Shown here one piece after another: positions 28,127 to 37,908 of a DNA stretch of 64,000 bases. A model generated the notes under the pieces. The model was not told the DNA's origin. It made no database searches and was given only the letters and a program-made list of their open reading frames with translations. The translations under genes and the position numbers were made by a program. Every line of letters starts with the position of its first letter. The first letter of the stretch is position 1. Location: assembly GCA_000613465.1 (NCBI GenBank), contig BAJA01000010.1, forward strand, positions 89,099 through 153,098, read 5' to 3'. This DNA is from Bacteroides nordii WAL 11050 = JCM 12987. Its GTDB lineage: Bacteria > Bacteroidota > Bacteroidia > Bacteroidales > Bacteroidaceae.

Positions 28127-28453
28127 ATGGAACAGTCATTTAAAAAAGGAGTTGTGCTCAATCTGGCTTCATTGGTAGAATATTCTGAAGGAGGAGTTAT
28201 TAGTAAGCAGCTAATAAAAAGTCCGGCTGGAAATGTAACATTGTTTTCTTTTGATAAAGGAGAAGGACTCAGTGAACACCGTGCCCCGTTCGATGCTATT
28301 GTCCAGGTGCTGGAAGGTGTGGTAGATATTGTGTTGGATGGAAAAACATTTACCTTAAAAGCAGGAGAAAGCATTGTGTTTCCGGCTAATGCTCCACATG
28401 CTTTAACTGCTGTAGAAAAGTTTAAAATGTTACTGACTATGATGAAGGGATAA
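28127..28453 (+). CDS. Small cupin-domain protein
   Basis: A single cupin fold of 108 residues. The start is taken at the ATG at 28127; the longer frame adds a hydrophobic stretch that overlaps the promoter-like TATATTTG at 28095-28102. Cupin motif 1 is degenerate (GEGLSEHRAPFDAIVQVLEG) and motif 2 is FPANAPHALTA. The His residues at SEHRAP and APHAL could bind a metal. Function is unknown; such proteins are often stress- or sugar-related. It is monocistronic, divergent from lacI, with complex palindromes upstream. Confidence 0.85.
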   Translation: MEQSFKKGVVLNLASLVEYSEGGVISKQLIKSPAGNVTLFSFDKGEGLSEHRAPFDAIVQVLEGVVDIVLDGKTFTLKAGESIVFPANAPHALTAVEKFKMLLTMMKG

Positions 28454-28621
28454 ATACTCCCTGCCTCATGTAGGTAAAGAGTACCTGTGTATCATGTACA
28501 ATAGTATATCTTTGTTTGTCTTAAATTGAATATTTATAAATAAACACAGTACAAAGATATCTTATTAAGAAAGTACTTTTATACGCGTACCTTGACTATA
28601 TGCTTCTTTGGGGCTTTGCAA

Positions 28622-28635
28622 TGCAAACGATTGCG
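28622..28635. promoter_or_regulatory. Imperfect LacI-type operator before susC
   Basis: TGCAAACGATTGCG matches 11 of 14 bases of the palindrome at 27856-27869 and keeps the GCAA/TTGC halves. It lies about 75 bases upstream of the inferred susC transcription start. Confidence 0.5.
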
Positions 28636-28667
28636 TAGTTGCAAGCAGCGTTTTTCATATTTTTTCA

Positions 28668-28697
28668 TTTGTTTGATTGACAATAAGTCTATTTTTG
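28668..28697 (+). promoter_or_regulatory. Promoter of the susCDE-amylase operon
   Basis: TTTG (28668-28671), 18 bases, TATTTTTG (28690-28697) fits the Bacteroides -33/-7 pattern. A leader of about 85 bases follows and contains the hairpin GGAAC...GTTCC (28719-28737). Another TATCTTTG lies further upstream at 28507-28514, so a second start is possible. Confidence 0.55.
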
Positions 28698-28789
28698 TTT
28701 CGTCGTAAGATAGGAACTTGAGTTACGTTCCTGTTTCGATAGAGAGAAATCATATTAATTTATATTGTTAACTTTAACTTATTAAATGC

Positions 28790-31758
28790 ATGAAGCAAGT
28801 TAATCTTAGAATCTATCAAATGATTCTGCCCTTATTGTTGGGGCTATTCTTGTCATTAGGCGCTTATGCACAACAAATTTCTGTAAAAGGAAATGTGAAA
28901 GATGTTACAGGTGAACCTGTCATTGGTGCAAATGTCGTAGTCAAAGGTACTACTAATGGTTCAATTACTGATTTGGATGGTAATTTTCAACTACAGTCAC
29001 CTCAAGGTGCAACACTCGTCGTTTCTTTTGTGGGATATCTTCCAGCCGAGGTAAAAGCAGCTTCTAGCGTAAATGTAGTGTTGCGTGAAGATTCTCAGTT
29101 ACTTGACGATGTTGTAGTTATCGGTTATGCAACCGGTAGTCAGAGAACTATTTCAGGGGCAGTACAGAAGGTGGGGCGTGATGAAATGAATGCGGGTGTG
29201 GTGGTAAGTCCACTACAAGCCATTAAAGGAAAGATTGCTGGTGTAAATATCCAGAAGACCGGTGGCGACCCTACAGCTGGAGCTCTATTCGTGTCAGAGG
29301 TACAACTTCTCTTTCCGGCGGTAATGATCCGTTAGTAATTATTGATGGTGTGTTTGGTGATTTAAACATGCTAAATGCTATTTCTCCCGCTGATATTGAA
29401 AGTTTTACTGTTTTGAAAGATGCTTCGGAAACTGCTCAGTATGGATCCCGTGGTGCAAGCGGTGTTATTGTAGTTACAACAATTAAAGGTAAAAATGGTA
29501 CAAAAACATTAAGCTATGATGGTAGTTTCGGTGTTGAGACTGTTTACAAGAATCTGAAAATGCTTGACGGAAATGAATTTCGTAAAGTGGTTACAGACAG
29601 AGGTTATGCGAATGCTTTAGATGGGGGAGCTAATACTAACTTCATTGAAGAAATGCAGCGTATGGGTTATACTCAGAATCATCGCGTTTCATTTGGTGGA
29701 GGTACCGAAAGCTCAAACTATAGAGCCTCTATTGGTGTTATCGACCAGAAAGGTATCATCAAAAACAATTATATGCGTAATTATACTGCGAAGTTGGATG
29801 CTTCTCAAATGATGTTCAATAATAAACTGAAGATTGATTTTGGAATGTTTGCGGCAAGAAAGGATATGCGCTATCTTAATGATTATCAAAAGACATTCTA
29901 TTCTGCCGCTTCTTTTAATCCTACACTTCCCAGTGTGGCGAATGCCGATGGTACATGGCCGGAAGATCCGAATGCAAATGAAACCCAGAACCCACTGGGA
30001 CGTTTGACAATTGACGATCAGGAATCTAATTCGTATGTTAATGCAAATGCACGTTTGACGTGGACTGTTGTTGACGGTTTGAAATTGAGTGTATTTGGTT
30101 CGTATACTTATAATGTAAAAGAGAATTCCAAGTATGTTCCCAATAATATTAAAGAAGGAATTGGTACAAAAGGATTGGCTTCTAAAAATGACAATAAATC
30201 CAATATTCTTTTAGGTAACTTCACTGCTAATTATAAAAAATCTTTTGGAAAGCACTATATGGATGTATTGGGCTTGGCTGAAATACAGGATTATCAATAT
30301 AGCGGATTTGGTTCGAATGCACGTTATTTTGCTACTAATTTCTTTGGTTTCAATAATCTGATGGCAGGAGCTGATATCAAACACGGAGATGCAACATCTT
30401 ATGCCAACGGTAATAAACTGGTGTCGTTCATGGGACGTTTCAACTACTCTTATGCTGACAAGTATATTGCTACAATTAATATGCGTGGTGACGGTTCTTC
30501 AAAACTTGGAGCAAATAATAAATGGGGCTTCTTCCCTTCTGCTTCTTTGGCTTGGGTACTGAAAGAAGAAGATTTCCTGAAAGATGTAAGTGCTGTATCT
30601 AATTTGAAGGTGAGAGTTGGTTACGGATTGACCGGTAATCAGGATGCTATTTCTGCCTACAATTCTTTAATGCTCATGAGTCCTACGGGTACTACTACCG
30701 TTAATGGGAAGCCGGTGGTTACTTATGGTATTAATCGTAATGACAATCCTGATTTGCGTTGGGAGGTGAAGAAGATGTTTGATGCAGGTATTGACGCTTC
30801 TTTCTTTGATAACAGATTGTCTGCTACATTTGATTATTATTACTCAAAAACTACAGATTTGCTTTATAATTATTCTGTTCCTGTACCTCCGTTTGCATAC
30901 GGTTCTATGCTTGCCAACTTGGGTTCTATGATGAATGAAGGTGTTGAATTTTCGGTTACGGCAATACCTTTGAAAAAGAAAGATATGGAATTAACTGTTT
31001 CTGCAAACTTCTCATGGCAGAGGAATGAATTACTTTCTTTGGATGGAACTTATAATGGGCAGCCTTTGAGTGCTGAAAAATATATGTCGCTCGCAAGTAT
31101 GAATGGTGCAGGCTTTATTGGTGGTAATAACAAAGTTGTTTATCAGATGGTAGGTCAACCTGTTGGTGTTTTCTATTTGCCTAAGAGTGATGGTTTGGTT
31201 GATAAAGAAGGTAATGGCGTATATACATATCACGTTGTAAACTTAGATGGAAATAAGAAAATTGAACTTGAAGACGGAAAAGACCGTTATATCGCTGGTC
31301 AGGCAATGCCTAAGTTTTATTTAGGTGGTAACATTAGCTTCCGCTACAAACAGTTTGATATCCAGACTCAGTTTACTGGTGCTTTTGGACATAAGATTTA
31401 TAATGGTACTTCTTTGACTTACATGAATATGAGCCAATTCCCTACTTATAATGTAATGACCGGTGCTCCCGAAAAGAATATTCATGATCAGACGGTTACT
31501 GATTATTGGTTGGAAAGAGGTGATTATGTTCATTTTGACTATGTTACACTTGGATGGAATCTGAATACAAAGAATTTAAAGAACGTCAACGCTTTACGTC
31601 TTACTTTCTCTGTAAATAATTTGGCTACTATTACGAATTATTCAGGACTTTCTCCTATGATTAACAGCTCTACGGTAGGTAGCGATCTTGGATTGGATGA
31701 TAAACGCTTCTATCCTTTAACCCGTACTTATTCATTAGGACTTAGTGTTAACTTCTAA
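28790..31758 (+). CDS. susC: SusC-type TonB-dependent receptor (one frameshift near 29281)
   Basis: Joined frames give 989 residues, normal for SusC. Signal peptide (to about 26, GAYAQ), carboxypeptidase-like domain (VKGNVKDVTGEPVIGANVVV, about 28-105), TonB box and plug (DDVVVIGYATGSQRTISGAV, ASETAQYGSRGASGVIVVTT), then a large beta-barrel ending SLGLSVNF. The frame is lost near 29281, where one A of a GGAAGC run appears missing; the downstream frame resumes SIRVRGTTSLSGG, so the protein is likely intact. With SusD it forms the outer membrane importer for malto-oligosaccharides. The substrate is inferred from the operon's amylase and neighbouring sus genes. Confidence 0.9.
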
Positions 31759-31771
31759 AAAGAAATATATC

Positions 31772-33407
31772 ATGAAAAAAAGAATATTATATAGTTTTAT
31801 TTTAGCGGCTTCTTTGAGCCTTGTCGGTTGCTCTTCATTCTTGGAGGAGGATCCAAAAGACCAGATGCCGGAATCGGAAGTGTACAAAAATCCCGATTTG
31901 ATTTATCTGAATACTGTAGCGAATTTGTATACCATGATTGGTGCCGACTATGGTGGCGGTGGTCTCGCCGGTACTGACCGTGGGTTGTATGACCTGAATA
32001 CATTTACAGCCGATGAGGCTATTCTGCCTACTCGTGATGGTGACTGGATGATGGTGGGTTATGGCGTGATTTGTTTCAGCATAACTGGGGTACCAGTAAT
32101 GATTTGGTGATTGGGACATGGGATTATTTGTATAAAGTGATCGTATCTTGTAATCAGTCAATCGATAAGTTAGTTATGTTGCAGAAAGAATATCCGGACA
32201 ATGAGTTGTTTGGAACTTATAAATCGGAAGTTCGTGCGTTGCGCGCTATGTACTACTATTATTTGCTGGATATGTTTGCACGTGTGCCTATCGTAGAATC
32301 TTCTACTATTGAAATCAAAGATGTAAGACAATCCAAACGTTCTGAAGTATTTGCTTTTGTCAGAAAGGAATTGGAAGAGTCACTTCCTGATCTCTCTGAT
32401 GCAAAAGTGCAGCAGAAGGCGAATATTATGGACGAATGACTCAGTCTGTAGCGAATTATATTTTAGCTAAACTGGCTTTAAATGCAGAGATATATACCGA
32501 TGATGACTGGACGGATGCTGTGAAGCCGGATGGAAAGAATATAAAATTTACCGTAGATGGTGAAGAAGTCAATTGCTGGGAAGCTACTGTGAAGTATTGT
32601 AATAGAATTACTGCATCGGGATATGCTCTGACTCAAGGTCTGAATGGTTTTTCTGCAAATTTTGCAGCAAAAAACGAAGGTTCTATAGAGAATATTTTTG
32701 TAATTCCGATGGATCCGACTCTATATAAAGCAAATATGATGTACCTTACTCGTTCTCGTCATTATGCTGTAGGAGCTGCTTTGGGTTTCGGTAATGGCGG
32801 ATGGAACGGTTCATCAGCAACTTTGGAAGCAATGAAAGCCTTTGGCTATGGAACAGATACTCCGGATCCACGTTTGGATCGTACTTACTATACCGGCAAG
32901 GTGATGGTAAACGGACAATATGTGGAAGCGGATGGCAAAGTGCTTGAATATAAGCCATTGTCGGTGAAATTGAAATTTGATAAGAGTGATGCGGATATGA
33001 AAGTTGCGGGTGCGCGTATGTTTAAATATGAAGCTGATCCGGCTGCTACGAATGATGGCAAATTACAGCATAATGACTATGTGTTGTTCCGCTATTCGGA
33101 TGTATTGTTAATGAAAGCTGAAGCTCTTTTCCGGGATGGAAAAGGCGGACAGTCCGAATTAAATCAGGTACGTGATCGTGTGGGTGCTTCTCAGGTTGTT
33201 ATTAGTCTGGAAAATATTCTGAAAGAACGTTTACTCGAATTAGCTTGGGAAGGTGTTCGACGTCAGGATTTGATTCGATTTGGCGAGTTTACAAAAGCGA
33301 TTACTGACAGGCCGAAGTCACAGGCATATAAAACGGTATTCCCGATTCATGAGAAAACTCTTTCTGTTAATAAGAATCTAAGTCAGAATCCAGGATACGG
33401 CAAATAA
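31772..33407 (+). CDS. susD: SusD-family starch-binding lipoprotein (two frameshifts)
   Basis: Joined frames give 545 residues. A lipoprotein signal (LSLVGCSSF, Cys about 20), then SusD/RagB landmarks: FLEEDPKDQMPES, TFTADEAILPTR, HNWGTSNDLVIGTWDYLYK, YKSEVRALRAMYYYYLLDMF, MTQSVANYILAKLALNAEIY, and the C-terminal RLLELAWEGVRRQDLIRFG and NKNLSQNPGYGK. Breaks lie near 32046 (one G of TGGG lost) and 32418 (one G of AAGGG lost). It starts 13 bp after susC and forms the lid of the SusCD importer. Confidence 0.9.
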
Positions 33408-33444
33408 GTATAAGAATAACTAACTATTATAATAAAGAAATGTT

Positions 33445-34885
33445 ATGAAAAAGATAATTCAATATATGGTAGCCGGACTGTTGCTTATGATGGTTAATAC
33501 CAGTTGCAAGGATAATGAGAACTGGAGAATTATTCCTTATGAACCGGAACCACCTCAAACCATCAACATTACAGGTACTGCCACTGTTTATCCGCAAGTT
33601 GGAGAAGCTTCTCTTTTAAAAGAGATTCCTTTGGATAAAGGAGACGGATTCGATGAAAAAGCTGATATGATAGGTATCCTTACCTGGCTAAAAGCAAGTG
33701 GTGAATTTACTATTACCGATTCGGGGATTGCGTATGGAAAAGGAGATGTTACTTCTACCGATCCGTTTGAGACGGTTAACTTGAAAGAAGGTGGTGCAGG
33801 ATTTACTGTTGCCGAAGATGGTTTGTATTATGTTGTTATGAATAATACAGAGCGCCAGTTGACTGTTATTCCTGCAAAAATAGGTATTATTGGCGATGCT
33901 ACTCCTAATGCATGGAATGGTGAAACAGTAATGGAAATGTCTTTTGATCCTGCCGGATTGGTTGTTACTTCAAAATGGTCCGGTACGCTTAGTAATAAGC
34001 AGTTGAAATATCGCTTCTCGGGCGATTGGGGAGCTTCTCTTCCTTATGGCGATGTAAAAGCAGGGTTCATACCAATTTTGGTAGTGTAGGAGAAAATGAT
34101 GGCGATATTGAATTGGGAACAGAAGCGGTTCAATGTGTTGGCGGCGGTAAAAACTTTAAAATAGCAAGAATGGCGAATATGATGTAACATTGGTTATTAA
34201 TTTGAATACGCAGGATGTAACAGGAACAGCTAAGTTGACCAAAGAAGATACTTCAACAGCTACTTTACCGGAACATATGTATATTAACGGCAGTCCGTTC
34301 TCTGCGGATTGGAATTGGAGCGTTGCTCCCGAACTGACTTCGCTTCAGGATCTTGATGGAGTATTTTTCGGAATCTTCTATTTTGAAGCAGGTGCAGGCT
34401 TGAAATTTAACTCAAACAGAGACTGGGATGGCGGAGAATTTGGTGCAACAAACGATGAACCTTGTGACTATGGTGAACATGCTACTGGTGGATCTAATAT
34501 GAATATTGCAGAAGCAGGTTTCTATCAGGTCGCTATTGTTTGTACCCTTTCTGAAGATAAACAATCGGTTTTGAAGAAGATTGTTCTGGAAAAAGTGAAA
34601 CCTTTTCTGATTGGTGATTGTGTAGGTGCATGGGATATAAAGGAAACTAATGCGTTTACTCTTCAAGAAAATATTTTTATTTCTCCGGCTTGTCCTAATA
34701 ATGGCGTGTTGCGTATGTGTGTAAAACTTCTTGATTGTCAGTGGTGGCAGTCTGAATTTACCTTGAAAGATGGTGAGATATTTTACCGTGGAAGGGGTGG
34801 GGAAGATGCAATGAAATTGACAGAAGTTGCTGCTGGTCAGACTGTAAGACTTGATTTTAAGACTGGTACAGGTAGCGTTAATTAA
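33445..34885 (+). CDS. SusE-like starch-binding outer membrane lipoprotein (two frameshifts)
   Basis: Joined frames give 480 residues. The lipoprotein signal ends VNTSC (Cys about 21). The N-terminal part is an Ig-like domain, followed by two SusE/SusF-type carbohydrate-binding modules recognisable by IGDATPNAWNGETVMEMSFD and YINGSPFSADWNWSVAPELT, plus a third segment starting IGDCVGAWDIKETNAFTLQE. The tandem starch modules bind glucan at the cell surface. Single-base losses near 34074 (CCAAATTTT run) and 34166 (GCAAAG run) split it. It lies 37 bp after susD. The length falls between those usual for SusE and SusF, so I do not choose between the names. Confidence 0.83.
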
Positions 34886-34899
34886 TGGAATATTAAAAT

Positions 34900-34938
34900 A
34901 ACTATAAAGGTCATCCACACCGGATGACCTTTATAGTT
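34900..34938 (+). terminator. Perfect 17-bp hairpin between susE and the amylase gene
   Basis: Arms 34900-34916 and 34922-34938 are exact inverse complements with loop ACACC. It begins 15 bases after the susE stop and ends 10 bases before the likely amylase start. A-rich rather than T-rich sequence follows, so partial termination or mRNA-end stabilisation is as likely as full termination. Confidence 0.75.
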
Positions 34939-34947
34939 AAAACATTT

Positions 34948-37776
34948 ATGTTTATGCAGAAGATTTATTTTTTGTTATTGATCGTTTTCGGAGGAATTTT
35001 TACTGCCAGCGCCCAACTTGTGACAACTACTCCGGATTTTCCACTGGAAGGAAAAGAAGTAACTGTTGTTTTTGACGCTTCGTTGGGATCGGGTGGATTG
35101 ATAGGATATACCGGAAATGTATATGCGCATACAGGTGTTATTACGAACAATAGTAAGAATGAATCCGATTGGAAATATGCTCCTTCCAAATGGGGAGATA
35201 ATTCTGAAAAGTATAAAATGCGTTCATTGGGAAATAATAAATGGGAATTCAAGCTAACTCCCAGTATTCGCGAATATTATGGAGTACATGCTGGAGAGAC
35301 AATTTTTAAGATGGCGTTTGTTTTTCGAAGTGAAGATGGCTCTAAAACAGGAAAAACTGCTGATGGAGGGGATATTTTTATTGATGTGCACAGAGAAGGA
35401 GTTACTGTTCGTTTTGAACAACCGGATGTTGCTACCACTTTGAATTTGGGTGATCTGCTTCCTATAAGAGCAAAAGCTTCTGTATTGGCAGATATGAAAT
35501 TGTTTGTAGCAAATGAGCAGATTGTTTCCAGAACCAATGTTCAGGAAATAATATCATTACACACTTTTTCGCAGACCGGAACTTTTGAACTACGTGTGGA
35601 AGCTACGACGGGAGGTAAAACAGCTATTGCCACTCAAGTGGTAACTGTTTTGGGAGAAACAGAGCAGGGGATTCTCCCCCAGGGAGCACGTCCAGGTATA
35701 AATTATCTAAATGATACGCAGGCCACTTTGGTATTGCAGGCACCAGGAAAGAGAACCGTATATGTAGTTGGCGACTTTAATGATTGGCAATTTAAATCGG
35801 AATATCAACTGAAACAGGATGGAGAGTTTTTCTGGATTACATTGAGCGATCTGGAAAAAGGAAAGGAATATGCTTTTCAGTATGTAGTGGATGGTACGAT
35901 TTATATAGCCGATCCGTACGCAGATAAAGTACTTGATCCCTGGAATGATCCATATATCTCTCCGGCTGTGTATCCCGACTTGAAACCGTATCCCACAGGC
36001 AAAGCAGAAGGTATCGTTTCTGTGCTTCAGACCGGGCAGACCCCTTATCAATGGCAGGTGACTGAATTTAGGAAACCTGATAGAAACCAGTTGATGGTAT
36101 ACGAGATGCATATCCGTGATTTTACTACAGAGCACTCTTTCAGTGCAGCAAAAGATAAATTGTCCTATTTAAAACAGTTGGGGATTAATGCCATTGAATT
36201 AATGCCTGTGAATGAGTTTGAAGGTAATAGTAGTTGGGGATACAATCCTTCATTCTATTTTGCGGTAGATAAGTATTATGGAGCAAAGAACGAGTTGCGT
36301 GCTTTTGTTGACGAATGTCACCAACAGGGGATGGCAGTGATTATAGACCTTGTTTTGAACCATAGTTTCGGACAATCTCCATTTTATTTACTCTATCGTG
36401 ATGCTGATGGAACTCCTTCGGCGGATAATCCCTGGTATAATAAGGAATCCAATATTCCCAATAAGGATTTGCAGTGGGGGTATGATTTTAATCATCAAAG
36501 CACCTATACCCGTGCGTTGGTGGATAGTGTGGCCGGTTTTTGGATGAAAGAATATAAGGTAGATGGTTTTCGCTATGACTTTACCAAAGGATTTTCCAAT
36601 ACTCCTCAGGATACGTGGGCCAATAAGTACGATACGGAACGTATTGCGAACCTGAAACGGATTTCTTCAGAAATCTGGAAACGCAATTCGGATGCTTATG
36701 TCATTATAGAGCATCTGACGGATGGAACTACAGAAGAAAAAGAGTTGGGAGAGGCTGGCATTATGCTTTGGAGAAATATGAACTACGCTTATTGTGAGTC
36801 GGCTATGGGATGGCCCGATAAATCTAATTTTTCCGGGTTGTATGGAGGAACATCCAATATGCCTGTGAATAGCCTGATGGGCTATATGGAAAGTCACGAT
36901 GAGGAACGTACTTCTTTTAAAGCCTGGAAATGGGGTACTGAAAGTATCAAGGGAGGAGGTACCAGTGCCAATCCGGTGAATGATAATAATCTGGAAAATC
37001 GTGTGAAACAACTTGCTACCAATGCTGCCTTCTTCTTTACAGTACCAGGACCTAAGATGATATGGCAATTGGGAGAATTAGGATATGACTATTCTATAAA
37101 CAGTAATTCGGATGGAACAGTGGTTGATGATGGTGGTGCATATCGTACTGATCCTAAACCGATTCGCTGGGACTATTTTGAGAATACAACGCGTAAAGGA
37201 TTGTATGATACGTATAGCAAGTTAATGGATCTGCGAACTTCGTATCCGGAACTCTTTACTCCTGATGTTGCTTTCAGCTGGAAAGTAAGTGGTAATACGA
37301 ATTGGAATAAGGGACGTTTCATAACAATTACTACAGAGGATAGAGCCATTGTTATTGCTGGTAACTTTACGGCTGTTGCTGGTGACTATTCGGTTGTATT
37401 TCCTAAAACAGGTGTATGGTACGACTTTATGGATGAGAATTCTACACTGAATATCGCGTCGTCAACTGTAGCACAGAGCATTTCAGTTCCGGCTCATGAA
37501 TTCCGTCTTTATACCAGTTTCAAACCGATACTTACCGGTATTGAGGAGAATGTAGCCAATTCGGATCAGATTCTAGGTTATTATAATAATAGTCTGGACG
37601 AATTGGTAATCAATGGAGAGGCTGATTTTGTAGAAATCTATTCTGTTAATGGCATGATGGTACAGAAGCAGGAAAATGTTACTTCTATGGGACTCTCTGT
37701 GTTACCCTCAGGATATTATGTAGCCCGTATTCAGACAAAAGATGGTAAAGTTGGTTCTTGTAAGATAATGAAGTAA
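34948..37776 (+). CDS. Secreted multidomain GH13 alpha-glucanase with C-terminal sorting-like domain
   Basis: About 942 residues. I start at the ATG at 34948 (34954 is equally possible); the ATG at 34924 lies inside the hairpin. Signal peptide ends FTASAQ. N-terminal beta-sandwich modules (about 25-240) and a CBM48/E-set-like domain (about 260-350: LVLQAPGKRTVYVVGDFNDW) precede a GH13 barrel with MYEMHIRDFT, IDLVLNHSFGQ, DGFRYDFTKGF (nucleophile Asp), VIIEHLTDG (acid/base Glu) and YMESHDEERT. The C-terminus (about 865-942) is a type 9-like sorting domain (VEIYSVNGMMVQ, SGYYVARIQT). Pullulanase/isoamylase-like GH13 enzymes share this MxEMHIRDFT start. It takes the place of SusG in this operon, degrading starch or branched glucan outside the cell. 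Confidence 0.88.
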   Translation: MFMQKIYFLLLIVFGGIFTASAQLVTTTPDFPLEGKEVTVVFDASLGSGGLIGYTGNVYAHTGVITNNSKNESDWKYAPSKWGDNSEKYKMRSLGNNKWEFKLTPSIREYYGVHAGETIFKMAFVFRSEDGSKTGKTADGGDIFIDVHREGVTVRFEQPDVATTLNLGDLLPIRAKASVLADMKLFVANEQIVSRTNVQEIISLHTFSQTGTFELRVEATTGGKTAIATQVVTVLGETEQGILPQGARPGINYLNDTQATLVLQAPGKRTVYVVGDFNDWQFKSEYQLKQDGEFFWITLSDLEKGKEYAFQYVVDGTIYIADPYADKVLDPWNDPYISPAVYPDLKPYPTGKAEGIVSVLQTGQTPYQWQVTEFRKPDRNQLMVYEMHIRDFTTEHSFSAAKDKLSYLKQLGINAIELMPVNEFEGNSSWGYNPSFYFAVDKYYGAKNELRAFVDECHQQGMAVIIDLVLNHSFGQSPFYLLYRDADGTPSADNPWYNKESNIPNKDLQWGYDFNHQSTYTRALVDSVAGFWMKEYKVDGFRYDFTKGFSNTPQDTWANKYDTERIANLKRISSEIWKRNSDAYVIIEHLTDGTTEEKELGEAGIMLWRNMNYAYCESAMGWPDKSNFSGLYGGTSNMPVNSLMGYMESHDEERTSFKAWKWGTESIKGGGTSANPVNDNNLENRVKQLATNAAFFFTVPGPKMIWQLGELGYDYSINSNSDGTVVDDGGAYRTDPKPIRWDYFENTTRKGLYDTYSKLMDLRTSYPELFTPDVAFSWKVSGNTNWNKGRFITITTEDRAIVIAGNFTAVAGDYSVVFPKTGVWYDFMDENSTLNIASSTVAQSISVPAHEFRLYTSFKPILTGIEENVANSDQILGYYNNSLDELVINGEADFVEIYSVNGMMVQKQENVTSMGLSVLPSGYYVARIQTKDGKVGSCKIMK

Positions 37777-37841
37777 ACGAGCACGAATTACTTACAGGAA
37801 TGTATCAAAAGCCTGATAAAGCTGTTAAAAGGCAGTTTTAG

Positions 37842-37906
37842 AAACACAGATTAACGCTAACTTACGCAAAGATTAAATCTGCGATAATTAGCGTTAATCT
37901 GTGTTT
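37842..37906. terminator. Bidirectional stem between convergent genes, CGCAGATTAACG repeat family
   Basis: Perfect 19-bp arms 37842-37860 (AAACACAGATTAACGCTAA) and 37888-37906 enclose AACTTACG-type sequence. It fills the space between the plus-strand GH13 gene and the minus-strand PBP gene, with T-rich flanks on both sides, so the repeat family probably doubles as a terminator here. Confidence 0.7.
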
Positions 37907-37908
37907 TC

